NCBI RefSeq assembly: GCF_000381985.1
Contig: NZ_KB907350.1
Coordinates: 1-64,000 of the forward strand
Source: Novispirillum itersonii subsp. itersonii ATCC 12639
GTDB lineage: Bacteria; Pseudomonadota; Alphaproteobacteria; Rhodospirillales; Rhodospirillaceae
Reading direction: 5' to 3'
Length of the DNA: 64,000 nt
In this document: positions 35,603 to 43,604 of the stretch, one piece after another
How positions within the stretch are numbered: the stretch's first letter is position 1
Layout of the letters: the number at the start of each line of letters is the position of its first letter
Notes under the pieces: generated by a model
The model's database searches: none
What the model saw: the letters and a program-made list of their open reading frames with translations, nothing else
Told to the model about the DNA's origin: nothing
Made by a program: the position numbers and the translations under genes

Positions 35603-36186
35603 CCCTGTTCCTCTGTCCCTGCAGTGTGCCCAGAGCAGTGAAACCGCAAACCGGTGTTCGCTTTTTCTGAAAACGACCGGACCGGAAACGCTGATCTCTG
35701 AGAACTTTAACCGTATCCACAGTGACATAGAGGGGGCCGTGCAGGGTTCTGAATTATGGGGGGAAAACAGAACGGCTCACGGCAGGGCAGACCGCAGTCG
35801 TCTGCAGTCACCGTCTGAACCCTGAGATAATGCGGTTCAGACATATTTTAATGCTTTTTCCGATTTTCCGGGAAAGTCAGGCCGAAACCCCATAGCGTGC
35901 CCGTACTGGTTTACGGTATCGGCTCCCGCTCCTGTTTGGCAGCTCTCGCGCCCCTGTTTTTGCCCGGCCCACCGGAACGGACGGGGCACCTGCCGGACCC
36001 TTTGCAGCGACTGATCCCGGGCGGGAGCCCTCTTTATCCCCTATAAACGCACAAATCCGCCCCTGCTCTCGTTCAGGGGCGGATCTGCGTACTCTCCCGG
36101 ATCAGGATATCAGCCATTCAGTCCGTGTCAGGGGGCTCTGTTGATCCACAGCCTCACGCCGTCCGGCCTTCTTCCCGCCGGCGCTG
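35603..36186. other. Long intergenic region upstream of astA
   Basis: 584 bases with no supported gene between astA (leftward start) and the end of the XRE gene. It contains an 11-base stem at 36055-36084 and presumably the astA promoter. No open frame on either strand shows coding character. Confidence 0.6.
36055..36084 (-). terminator. Possible terminator of the XRE regulator gene
   Basis: ATCCGCCCCTG (36055-36065) pairs perfectly with CAGGGGCGGAT (36074-36084). On the minus strand the stem is followed by a loosely T-rich stretch, and it lies about 100 bases past the XRE stop codon. Confidence 0.5.
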
Positions 36187-36621
36187 TTACTCGCGGTTAG
36201 CGCGGGCCAGCGTATCAATCAGAGCCCGGACCTTTTCGCGCTGATTGGCCGGCATATGCCAGTAAGAGCGCACCAGTTCCAGGCTTTCGGTTTTGTTCAT
36301 CAGGTCTCCGCTCGGGCGACGGCCACGCCCGCCGAGTGCCGCCGGTTCGGTGACCTCGGTGTTGCGCTTACGGCCCCGAAGGGTGTCTTCTGGCACGTCT
36401 TCGAAGAAGTAGGTGATGGACACGCCAAGGGCCTGGCAGACATCAAACAGGCGGCTGGCACTCAGGCGGTTGAGACCGCGTTCGTACTTCTGCACCTGCT
36501 GGAAGGAAACGCCAATAGACTTGGCCAGTTGTTCCTGCGTCATCCCCATCAGGGTGCGGCGCAGTTGCATCCGGGAGCCGACATGGATGTCGATCGGATC
36601 GGGGTCTTTATCGAAGTTCAC
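36187..36621 (-). CDS. XRE family helix-turn-helix regulator
   Basis: A 144-residue protein with a Cro/C1-type HTH at about residues 15-70 (RRTLMGMTQEQLAKSIGVSFQQVQKYERGLNRLSASRLFDVCQAL). It is followed by a basic linker with a Gly/Arg cluster and a short helical tail ending ALIDTLARANRE. Proteins of this architecture are widespread in alphaproteobacteria. The upstream region is strikingly AT-rich, suggesting complex promoter control. No target can be named. Confidence 0.87.
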   Translation of the reverse strand: MNFDKDPDPIDIHVGSRMQLRRTLMGMTQEQLAKSIGVSFQQVQKYERGLNRLSASRLFDVCQALGVSITYFFEDVPEDTLRGRKRNTEVTEPAALGGRGRRPSGDLMNKTESLELVRSYWHMPANQREKVRALIDTLARANRE

Positions 36622-36976
36622 GGCAAACCTCTTTGCAGCTTGATCTACCTCTTAGACCACAACCTTACAGGGCAGGTCAATGAGACATTAGAACGATACC
36701 ACTGATAACCCTTTGATATTTGCAAATTGCCATGTCGATTTTTGCGGGAAATACAGCACGTTCTCAAGTCAATACAGATGCTTTGCGTTGTGCGAGATAA
36801 AATAATCATTTTGCATTTACAAAATGTATTCTAAAAATTATCACGACAAACAATTAAATTTGATTGTCTTTACAATAAAAAACCCCATACACGGAGACAC
36901 ATAAAAAGGGGCTGACGCAATAATCATCAGCCCCCATGCAATTATTGATCTTCAGACAGTCACTAAAAAGTTCATT
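36622..36976. other. AT-rich intergenic region with the XRE promoter
   Basis: 355 bases, of which about 36700-36905 are far more AT-rich than the rest of the window. Seen in it: a CATTTTG/CAAAATG dyad (36807-36813 with 36820-36826) and several A/T tracts. It probably contains the XRE promoter and autoregulatory sites. No gene is seen. Confidence 0.65.
36908..36934 (-). terminator. Terminator of the CaiB-type CoA-transferase gene
   Basis: GGGGCTGA (36908-36915) pairs with TCAGCCCC (36927-36934). On the minus strand the stem is followed by TTTTTAT. It lies about 40 bases past the stop codon of the leftward gene. Confidence 0.82.
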
Positions 36977-38086
36977 TCAACGCCAAAGGGTAGAAACCGC
37001 ACCTTCGCCGACCTGCCGGAATGGTCGCCGTTCCACTGGTGGCAGCCCGTTCACGCGGGCCGGAAACACCACTTCCGCCATACCACCCCCGGCTGATCCG
37101 GTCTTCACATACCCGCGATCAACAACATGCGGGTGCCGCAGCGACTCGACGGGCGTCAGAACCGGATCAAAACAACAGTCAACTGGCGTCAGAACAGCCG
37201 ACCATTCATCAAGCGTGCGGGTCAAAAACAGGGCTGCGATCTCTGCGATCAGAGCGGTCTGGGGCATCGGCTCCCCTTGACGGTCAATCCAGTCCGGCCG
37301 CTCAACTGCCAGACAGAATGCCCGCCAGAACTTTGGCTCCAGCGGCGCCAGTGCGGCAAAACGTCCATCCTTGCAGCGGTACAGCCGATAGCAGGCGGCC
37401 CCACCGTTCAACAGATCAGTCTCCGGCAGGACCGGCCCCGTCAACCCCAGGGTCAGCCCCAGCGCATTCATCCCCAGCGCAGACTCAAACAACGACACAT
37501 CAATGCTGGCCCCAACACCCTCACGGCTCTGCCGGACCGCTGCCGCCAAAATGGCCATCACCGCATGCATTGCCCCGGCATGGTCCGCAATCGGCGGGAA
37601 CGGGATCACCGGCGTTTCTTCTGTCCCCATCAGTGACAGGGCACCGGTCAAAGCCATATAGGTCAGATCGTGTCCCGCCTGCAGTGCCAGCGGACCGGTC
37701 TGCCCGTACCCGGACAGGGCACAGTGGATCAGGCGCGGATTCAGGCTTAGCAACCGTTCTGGCCCAAACCCCAGACGCGGCAGAACACCGGGCCGGAAAC
37801 TTTCCACCAACGCATCTGCCTGCTGGACCAGCCGCTCCAGTTCCGCCTTACCTTCTGCCGTCTTCAGATCAAGGTGAACAATGGTCTTATTGCCATTCAG
37901 CACCCGGTACAGCGGTGACAGCCCATCATCGGCGACCGGACCGAAGGTCCGCATCGGGTCGCCCTGTGGCGGCTCAACCTTAATGACATCGGCGCCCATG
38001 TCCGACAGCAGCAGAGTAGCATAGGGGCCGGGAATATATTGAGAAAGATCGAGAACCTTAAACCCCGGCAACAGTGTATTCAGCAT
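36977..38086 (-). CDS. CaiB/BaiF family CoA-transferase
   Basis: A 369-residue class III CoA-transferase or alpha-methylacyl-CoA racemase family member. The opening FKVLDLSQYIPGPYATLLLSDMGADVIKVEPP and NGNKTIVHLDLK are family hallmarks, and RPGVLPRLGFG plus CALSGYGQTGPLALQAGHDLTY follow. The aspartate that forms the acyl anhydride lies in the GHDLTY-type segment. Substrate is not deducible; both racemase and CoA-transferase roles occur. It stands alone with its own terminator. Confidence 0.86.
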   Translation of the reverse strand: MLNTLLPGFKVLDLSQYIPGPYATLLLSDMGADVIKVEPPQGDPMRTFGPVADDGLSPLYRVLNGNKTIVHLDLKTAEGKAELERLVQQADALVESFRPGVLPRLGFGPERLLSLNPRLIHCALSGYGQTGPLALQAGHDLTYMALTGALSLMGTEETPVIPFPPIADHAGAMHAVMAILAAAVRQSREGVGASIDVSLFESALGMNALGLTLGLTGPVLPETDLLNGGAACYRLYRCKDGRFAALAPLEPKFWRAFCLAVERPDWIDRQGEPMPQTALIAEIAALFLTRTLDEWSAVLTPVDCCFDPVLTPVESLRHPHVVDRGYVKTGSAGGGMAEVVFPARVNGLPPVERRPFRQVGEGAVSTLWR

Positions 38087-38254
38087 TGCATTTTCCCCCT
38101 CTGATCATCGTTGGTTCTTTGTTTCTACACGTCTGTCCTGCAGGATGGCGGCGGCACCCTGCGGCGCCTGCTGCCCCTTTTCCGGGTGTCTGGTGTGCCT
38201 CAGGATGCCTGCCGCAGCCAGACCTGACAAGAACAGCCCTGTGGGGAGCGTACC

Positions 38255-39490
38255 GTGCCGTATTCCGTCCGCTGGTCTCAGCTGAAAATCCTCCTCAGAC
38301 GTCTGCCCCTCGATACCGCCGGAGTCTTCGGGCCATCGACGGCTTCGCTTCCGACGCGGCGGGTCCGGCAGGTCATTTCCCGTCGTTTCTGGAAGCGGTA
38401 CCCCGCACCGGTCAGACTTCTGGCCCGGCCACTGATCCGCCTGCTGTGGCTGATCGTCTGCCCGATCCGGGCGATCCATGACCGCCCCCGTCCATGGCGC
38501 ACATCCACCCTGCTCCGGCAGATATGGCAGGGGTGGAGATCAGGGATACGCCCCTGGGATCAGCAACTGACCAGCTCTTCGGTCTTTTCCGGACTGTCAG
38601 ACAGGGAAGCAGCCATTTTCTGGGCCAATCTTGCCAAATTGGAAGACCGCAGACTGGCCCTGAACAAACCGGCTCTGTCGGAAAAACTGGCCGGTTGCGG
38701 GCTCCCCGTGCCTACAACACTGGCCATACTGGGGGAGGATCAGGTGAAAGCCCTGCGTGACTGGCCGTGGCAGACCCCGGTTTTCATCAAGCTGGCGGCA
38801 GGCTCTGCCGCTCAGGGGGTGATGGCAGTTTTTCCGGCAGCGGAAGAGAACAACCTGCTTTTCATCAGTGACGGCTCGCCTCTGCCAGAACAGGTCTCAG
38901 CGGCAACAGCCCGCTCCAGACTGGCTGCTCTCGCCCGCAACGGCAGAGTCCTGATCCAGGAATTCCTGCACCCTGCGGAAGACCTGCGCACGCCCTTCCC
39001 CGGCTGCACCCCCGAACTGCGCCTGACAACAGCCCGCTACCCCGGGGGACCAGCCCGGGTCATCGCCGCGTTTGCTAAGATTCAGGCCCCACAGGCCTAT
39101 ACCACAACCAGCCTGAGCGGTGCCCTGATCGTGCCGATCAATCCTGAAACAGGAACAATGGGGCTCGGGCAGTTTCTGCACAGTCCCGGAGCAGGCCTGA
39201 CGACAGTCCCCTGGAGTGGAGCAAGCCTGTCCGGTCTCCACCTGCCGGATTATGCTGAAGCCGTCCAGCTGGTGGAACAGGGATCCACACTCCTGCCGTC
39301 TCTGGCCGTCATTGGCTGGGACGTTCTGCTGACGGATTGCGGCCCGGTCATTCTGGAAGCCAACTCCCGGCTGTCTTCCCTGATGATCAATCTCTGGAGT
39401 GATGCAACCGGCACGCCATCCCCCCTGCCGCCTTATGTGGAAGCCTGGCTAAAAGCCGCAGAAAGCGGCGCGCTTGACAGCCCATCCTGA
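38255..39490 (+). CDS. ATP-grasp protein, sugar-transfer-associated type
   Basis: A 411-residue protein starting at GTG with GGGGAG seven bases upstream. The N-terminal 90 residues are basic and partly hydrophobic (ARPLIRLLWLIVCPIRAI). From about 120 an ATP-grasp fold is seen: VFIKLAAGSAAQGV supplies the ATP-binding lysine, VLIQEFLHPAEDLR follows, and AVIGWDVLLTDCGPVILEANSR gives the metal-binding Glu-x-Asn. This resembles the ATP-grasp domain often found near sugar-transfer or surface-polysaccharide genes, but no such genes adjoin it. Exact reaction unknown. Confidence 0.7.
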   Translation: MPYSVRWSQLKILLRRLPLDTAGVFGPSTASLPTRRVRQVISRRFWKRYPAPVRLLARPLIRLLWLIVCPIRAIHDRPRPWRTSTLLRQIWQGWRSGIRPWDQQLTSSSVFSGLSDREAAIFWANLAKLEDRRLALNKPALSEKLAGCGLPVPTTLAILGEDQVKALRDWPWQTPVFIKLAAGSAAQGVMAVFPAAEENNLLFISDGSPLPEQVSAATARSRLAALARNGRVLIQEFLHPAEDLRTPFPGCTPELRLTTARYPGGPARVIAAFAKIQAPQAYTTTSLSGALIVPINPETGTMGLGQFLHSPGAGLTTVPWSGASLSGLHLPDYAEAVQLVEQGSTLLPSLAVIGWDVLLTDCGPVILEANSRLSSLMINLWSDATGTPSPLPPYVEAWLKAAESGALDSPS

Positions 39491-39497
39491 CAAAAAA

Positions 39498-39523
39498 GGG
39501 GGCCCCGTAAGGAGCCCCCAGTT
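39498..39523. terminator. Bidirectional terminator between the ATP-grasp gene and clpA
   Basis: GGGGGC (39498-39503) pairs with GCCCCC (39514-39519). A run of A on the left becomes T6 for the minus-strand clpA transcript, and TTTT follows on the right for the plus-strand gene. Confidence 0.8.
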
Positions 39524-39570
39524 TTCCACTGAACACCATTTCACTCAAACAGAACCCTGATCCAGCCGGA

Positions 39571-41880
39571 TCACACCAGTTCCGGTTCCCGGTGACGGTC
39601 CTTTTCCAGACCGCCGCCCTTACGGGTAGACGGGACAATCTCAAAGACCAGCGCGCCATCCTTCAGATCGACATGGACGCTGCCGCCATTCACCAGACGC
39701 CCGAACAACAGTTCTTCCGCCAGCGGCTTCTTGATCTGTTCCTGAATCACCCGGCCAAGCGGACGGGCCCCCATCCGGCGGTCATACCCCTTCACCGCCA
39801 GCCAGCTGCGGGCGGCAGGCGTCAGGTCGATCAGCACATCCCGTTCACTCAGCTGGGTTTCCAGCTGGATGATAAACTTATCCACCACCCGCTCCACCAC
39901 TTCAGCCCCCAACGGGGCAAACGAGATGGTCGCGTCCAGACGGTTCCGGAACTCAGGGGTGAACATCCGCTCAATGGCGTCCTTATCTTCCCCGGCCCGG
40001 TCTTCCCGCAGGAAGCCCATGGCATTCTTCGCCAGCTCCTGCGCCCCGGCATTGGTGGTCATGATCAGGATAACATTGCGGAAATCGACGGTTTTTCCGT
40101 TATGGTCCGTCAGCTTCCCGTGGTCCATCACCTGCAACAGAATGCTGAACAGATCCGGATGGGCCTTTTCAATTTCATCCAGCAGCAGAACGCAATGCGG
40201 GTTCTGGTCAATGCCGTCGGTCAACAGGCCGCCCTGATCAAACCCGACATAGCCCGGCGGAGCCCCGATCAGACGGGATACCGAATGGCGTTCCATGTAT
40301 TCCGACATATCAAAGCGCAGCAGCTTGATCCCCAGCGAAACTGACAGCTGGCGGGCGACCTCGGTCTTGCCGACCCCGGTCGGACCCGCAAACAGATAAT
40401 TGCCGATCGGCTTTTCGACATCGCGGAGACCGGCACGGGCCAGCTTGATCGCATCGGACAGCGCTTCAATCGCCTTGTCCTGACCAAAGACCATCGTCTT
40501 CAGGTCACGCTCAAGATTTTTCAGCGCCTCGCGGTCATCGGACGAAACCGATTTTGGCGGGATGCGGGCAATCTTGGCGACGATATCTTCCACATCCTTC
40601 AGCGTGACCGTCTTCCGGCGCTTGTTCTCCGGCAACAGCATCCGCGCCGCCCCGGCTTCGTCGATGATATCAATCGCCTTATCCGGCAGCTTCCGGTCAC
40701 CGATATATTTGGCCGACAGCTCTACCGCCGCCTTAATGGCTTCGTTGGTGTACTTCACACCGTGATGCTTTTCGTAATACGGCTTCAGACCATGCAGGAT
40801 CTTCACCGCATCTTCCTGCGACGGTTCAGCCACATCAATCTTCTGGAACCGACGCACCAGGGCCCGGTCTTTTTCGAAGTGGCTGCGATACTCTTTATAG
40901 GTGGTCGAGCCGATGCAGCGGATCGCACCCGAGGCCAGAGCCGGCTTCAGAAGGTTGGAGGCATCAAGTGAACCGCCGGAGGTCGCCCCGGCCCCGATCA
41001 CAGTATGGATCTCATCAATGAACAGAACCGCTTCCGGCAGGCTTTCCAGTTCCTTCATCACCTGCTTCAGGCGTTCCTCGAAGTCACCGCGGTAACGGGT
41101 CCCGGCCAGCAGGGCCCCCATATCCAGCGAGAAAATCACCGCCGACTTCAAAACCTCCGGCACTTCGCCATTCACAATCCGGCGGGCCAGACCTTCGGCA
41201 ATCGCCGTTTTACCGACGCCTGGATCCCCGACATACAGGGGATTGTTCTTCGAACGGCGGCACAGCACCTGCACGGTGCGATCAACCTCAGCCTCGCGCC
41301 CGATCAGGGGATCAATCTTGCCGTCCATCGCCTTGCGGTTCAGGTTGACGCAATACGCTTCAAGCGCTTCGTGACCTTTTTTCACGACGTCCTCCTCAGC
41401 CGCACTTTCGTCGGCACCTTTAACGGGACGCGCTTCCGACAATCCCGGCCGCTTGGCGATACCATGGGAGATGTAATTGACCGCATCGAGACGGGTCATG
41501 TCATGCTGGCGCAGGAAATACACCGCATGGCTTTCCCGTTCGGAAAACAGGGCAACCAGCACATTGGCCCCGGTCACCTCTTCACGGCCTGACGACTGTA
41601 CGTGGATCGCCGCCCGCTGCACCACCCGCTGAAATCCGGCGGTCGGTGTCGGCTCGGTGGCGTCAGGCATCACCAGACTGTGCAGCTCCGTCGCCACAAA
41701 GGTCATCAGATCCTTCGACAGCTGCTCAAGATTTACGCTACAGGCCCGCAGAACGGCCGCCGCGTCGCTGTCCTCACACAGGGCCAGCAGAAGGTGTTCC
41801 AGCGTCACATACTCGTGGCGGTGTTCTCCGGCCAGAGCCAGTGCGCGGTGCAGCGTTTTTTCAAGATTGCGGGACAACAT
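39571..41880 (-). CDS. clpA: ATP-dependent Clp protease ATP-binding subunit ClpA
   Basis: A 769-residue Hsp100 unfoldase. It has a double Clp-N repeat (residues 1-140), AAA+ module 1 with Walker A GDPGVGKT near 225, and AAA+ module 2 with Walker A GPTGVGKTE near 505; the ClpB-type middle coiled coil is absent, which marks ClpA. It unfolds substrates for ClpP, with ClpS (the next gene upstream) supplying N-degron substrates. A 270-base gap with a hairpin separates the two genes. Confidence 0.96.
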   Translation of the reverse strand: MLSRNLEKTLHRALALAGEHRHEYVTLEHLLLALCEDSDAAAVLRACSVNLEQLSKDLMTFVATELHSLVMPDATEPTPTAGFQRVVQRAAIHVQSSGREEVTGANVLVALFSERESHAVYFLRQHDMTRLDAVNYISHGIAKRPGLSEARPVKGADESAAEEDVVKKGHEALEAYCVNLNRKAMDGKIDPLIGREAEVDRTVQVLCRRSKNNPLYVGDPGVGKTAIAEGLARRIVNGEVPEVLKSAVIFSLDMGALLAGTRYRGDFEERLKQVMKELESLPEAVLFIDEIHTVIGAGATSGGSLDASNLLKPALASGAIRCIGSTTYKEYRSHFEKDRALVRRFQKIDVAEPSQEDAVKILHGLKPYYEKHHGVKYTNEAIKAAVELSAKYIGDRKLPDKAIDIIDEAGAARMLLPENKRRKTVTLKDVEDIVAKIARIPPKSVSSDDREALKNLERDLKTMVFGQDKAIEALSDAIKLARAGLRDVEKPIGNYLFAGPTGVGKTEVARQLSVSLGIKLLRFDMSEYMERHSVSRLIGAPPGYVGFDQGGLLTDGIDQNPHCVLLLDEIEKAHPDLFSILLQVMDHGKLTDHNGKTVDFRNVILIMTTNAGAQELAKNAMGFLREDRAGEDKDAIERMFTPEFRNRLDATISFAPLGAEVVERVVDKFIIQLETQLSERDVLIDLTPAARSWLAVKGYDRRMGARPLGRVIQEQIKKPLAEELLFGRLVNGGSVHVDLKDGALVFEIVPSTRKGGGLEKDRHREPELV

Positions 41881-42032
41881 CGGTCGATCCCCTTTCCGTT
41901 CTTAAGCGTGCCAGGCAGAGCGTTCCCAGCAAAGATGGAGACAGGCCTTACGGCTGACAACGCCCAAACTTCTAAAACAAATTTTCAAAATCAGGAGCAT
42001 TCGCCCGAGCAAAGAACCTGACAGGACAGACA

Positions 42033-42054
42033 GCAGGGACCCTGCGGGTCCTGC
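42033..42054 (-). other. Hairpin between clpS and clpA
   Basis: A stem of about nine base pairs with one bulged base pairs 42033-42042 with 42046-42054 around a TGC loop. No long T run follows in the clpS direction. It could partly end the clpS transcript or process a clpS-clpA mRNA. The remainder of the 270-base gap shows nothing else. Confidence 0.45.
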
Positions 42055-42150
42055 GGCCGCACACCTCTTTCCCGGTGCCCGGTTACAGGCCCCTGTGTCA
42101 TGATATTCTTACAGCGGTGAGCCCGCGAAGACTCCGGGGGTAACCGCCCC

Positions 42151-42477
42151 TCAGTCCCGCTCCAGCGTACATTGCAGCGGATGCTGATGTTGCCGGGCCA
42201 GATCCATCACCAACGTGACCTTTGTCTCGGCCACATCATAGGTATAGACCCCGCAGACACCCACGCCACGCTGATGAACGTGCAGCATGATCTCGGTGGC
42301 TTCCTCACGGTCTTTATTGAAAAACCGCTCGAGTACATGAACAACGAACTCCATCGGAGTATAATCGTCGTTCAGCATCAATACCTTATACATGGACGGC
42401 TTTTTGGTCTTCGGTCTGGTCCGCGTCGCCACACCGGTTCCCGTGCCATGGTCATCCTGATGATCGAAGTCACTCAT
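42151..42477 (-). CDS. clpS: ATP-dependent Clp protease adaptor ClpS
   Basis: A 108-residue N-recognin. The N-terminal 25 residues are flexible and polar, then the core [25 protein letters not shown] begins; the Asn-Asp pair and the later His in LHVHQRG contact the alpha-amino group of N-degrons. It delivers proteins with bulky hydrophobic N-terminal residues to ClpA. ClpS upstream of clpA on the same strand is the standard alphaproteobacterial order. Confidence 0.96.
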   Translation of the reverse strand: MSDFDHQDDHGTGTGVATRTRPKTKKPSMYKVLMLNDDYTPMEFVVHVLERFFNKDREEATEIMLHVHQRGVGVCGVYTYDVAETKVTLVMDLARQHQHPLQCTLERD

Positions 42478-42795
42478 CGAGGGGTCTATCGGCTCCGTTT
42501 ACGGGGTCAACCTCACTCCGGCCCAAAGTCACCGGGAACGCTGCAGCTTTGCCAGACGTCCCCGGATCCTCCCGTTTTCCGGAGGGGGGATCCCCAGTGT
42601 AACCGGCCCCTTACAGGAAGCGAACCGGCCTTAGCACTGAATATAGGCCGGATTTTTGCGGAGCGGGAGGGGGGGCAGTTCCTCTGGACCATGGAAAACC
42701 GCATGATCCAGAGGAACTATAGGCGTTAATACATTGAAATATATAATTCTATAAACACAGACGCTCTCTCGGGAAACCCTCCCGGAGCCGTATTT
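42478..42795. other. Intergenic region upstream of clpS
   Basis: 318 bases without a gene. It contains a 17-base inverted repeat (42677-42718) and a short AT-rich stretch at 42725-42760. The clpS promoter must lie here but no consensus stands out. Confidence 0.55.
42677..42718. other. 17-bp inverted repeat upstream of clpS
   Basis: Arms 42677-42693 and 42702-42718 are complementary at 16 of 17 positions (the exception can form a G-U pair in RNA) around an eight-base loop. Neither side has a strong T run. It may be a terminator for the upstream orphan gene that lacks a U tract, an operator, or a structured RNA. Confidence 0.65.
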
Positions 42796-43206
42796 TCAGG
42801 ACAGAATCGGTGCCGCGTCCCTCCCGGTGGCCCGACGCGGTGCCCCCGAGGCGTGATCCACGATCCATCCACTGACTTCCCGGTAGGGCAGACAGGCCGC
42901 CTCGATAACAGACCAGACAAACTCCGCAGCCCAAACGGCGGGGTGTACGGCCCCGGTATGAACAAGACTATGCGAATCCAGTACGTCTGCTGTCGCCCCC
43001 CCGGATTTCAGGGCTGCAATTGCCATCCGCTCCGTACAGGTGAAGGCATCGGCCCACAGGTCAAGAACCCGGTTGGCCGCGTTTGTGCTTTCCGCCACAT
43101 TTGTGCGGACAGCCTCCGGGATCAGCAGAAAAGGCTGCATCCCCTTTCGGGCAGCAAGAGTCGCGACAGTGTCAGAAGCAAAGGAAAATCCGGAAACGGC
43201 GGGCAT
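42796..43206 (-). CDS. Hypothetical protein, 136 residues, phasin-like at best
   Basis: A short acid-poor helical protein beginning MPAVSGFSFASDTVATLAARKG. ATG at 43206 is preferred to upstream ATGs (43218, 43287) because GGAGG lies five bases before it. The middle section (AVRTNVAESTNAANRVLDLWADAF) is amphipathic and Ala/Asn-rich, like alphaproteobacterial phasins, but similarity is too weak for a call. A 17-base dyad with TGCA-like half sites lies upstream. No signal peptide or membrane helix is evident. Function unknown. Confidence 0.6.
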   Translation of the reverse strand: MPAVSGFSFASDTVATLAARKGMQPFLLIPEAVRTNVAESTNAANRVLDLWADAFTCTERMAIAALKSGGATADVLDSHSLVHTGAVHPAVWAAEFVWSVIEAACLPYREVSGWIVDHASGAPRRATGRDAAPILS

Positions 43207-43604
43207 GGAGGCCTCCATCGGAAAGAAATGCTGCAATGCAACATAACACATCCCAAAGGCTCCGGTCATGTCGATTGTGCAATGCACAATTCAAAAACCA
43301 GATGAGTTGCCCCAAATTTGACACACTTATGGCACAGATCGACACCCCGGTAAGGTTTTGTCCACTTTTTCCTGCTGTCATGGGCACACCAAGCAGTTTA
43401 TCGGCGTGGACAGGCCGTAAATGTTTTCTTAAGGTTACGGGCGAGTCGCTAACGGTCTGCCAGAATGGCATAAACCCAGCCAGGCTTTTCCGGGACAATC
43501 GGGCAAATATGTCTGTTCCGGGGCAGAAAACCCGGCAACCGTACCGGGACAGTAACCAGACCGCCATACAATGTCACTGATCGGCCAAATCAGGGGGAAG
43601 TGCT
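43207..43604. other. Divergent intergenic region between the orphan gene and dacA
   Basis: 398 bases, less GC-rich than the genes around it. A dyad at 43274-43290 is the only clear structure. It presumably carries promoters in both directions. Confidence 0.55.
43274..43290. promoter_or_regulatory. 17-bp dyad upstream of the orphan gene
   Basis: ATTGTGCA and TGCACAAT flank one central A, giving a perfect 8+1+8 inverted repeat about 70 bases from the start codon of the leftward gene. It has the form of a repressor operator. PHB-regulator (PhaR-like) sites are also TGCA-rich, but identity is not established. Confidence 0.5.

Noticed and set aside
42796-43206. Firm phasin annotation
   Set aside because: Only general helical and Ala/Asn-rich character is seen; no diagnostic motif can be confirmed by eye.
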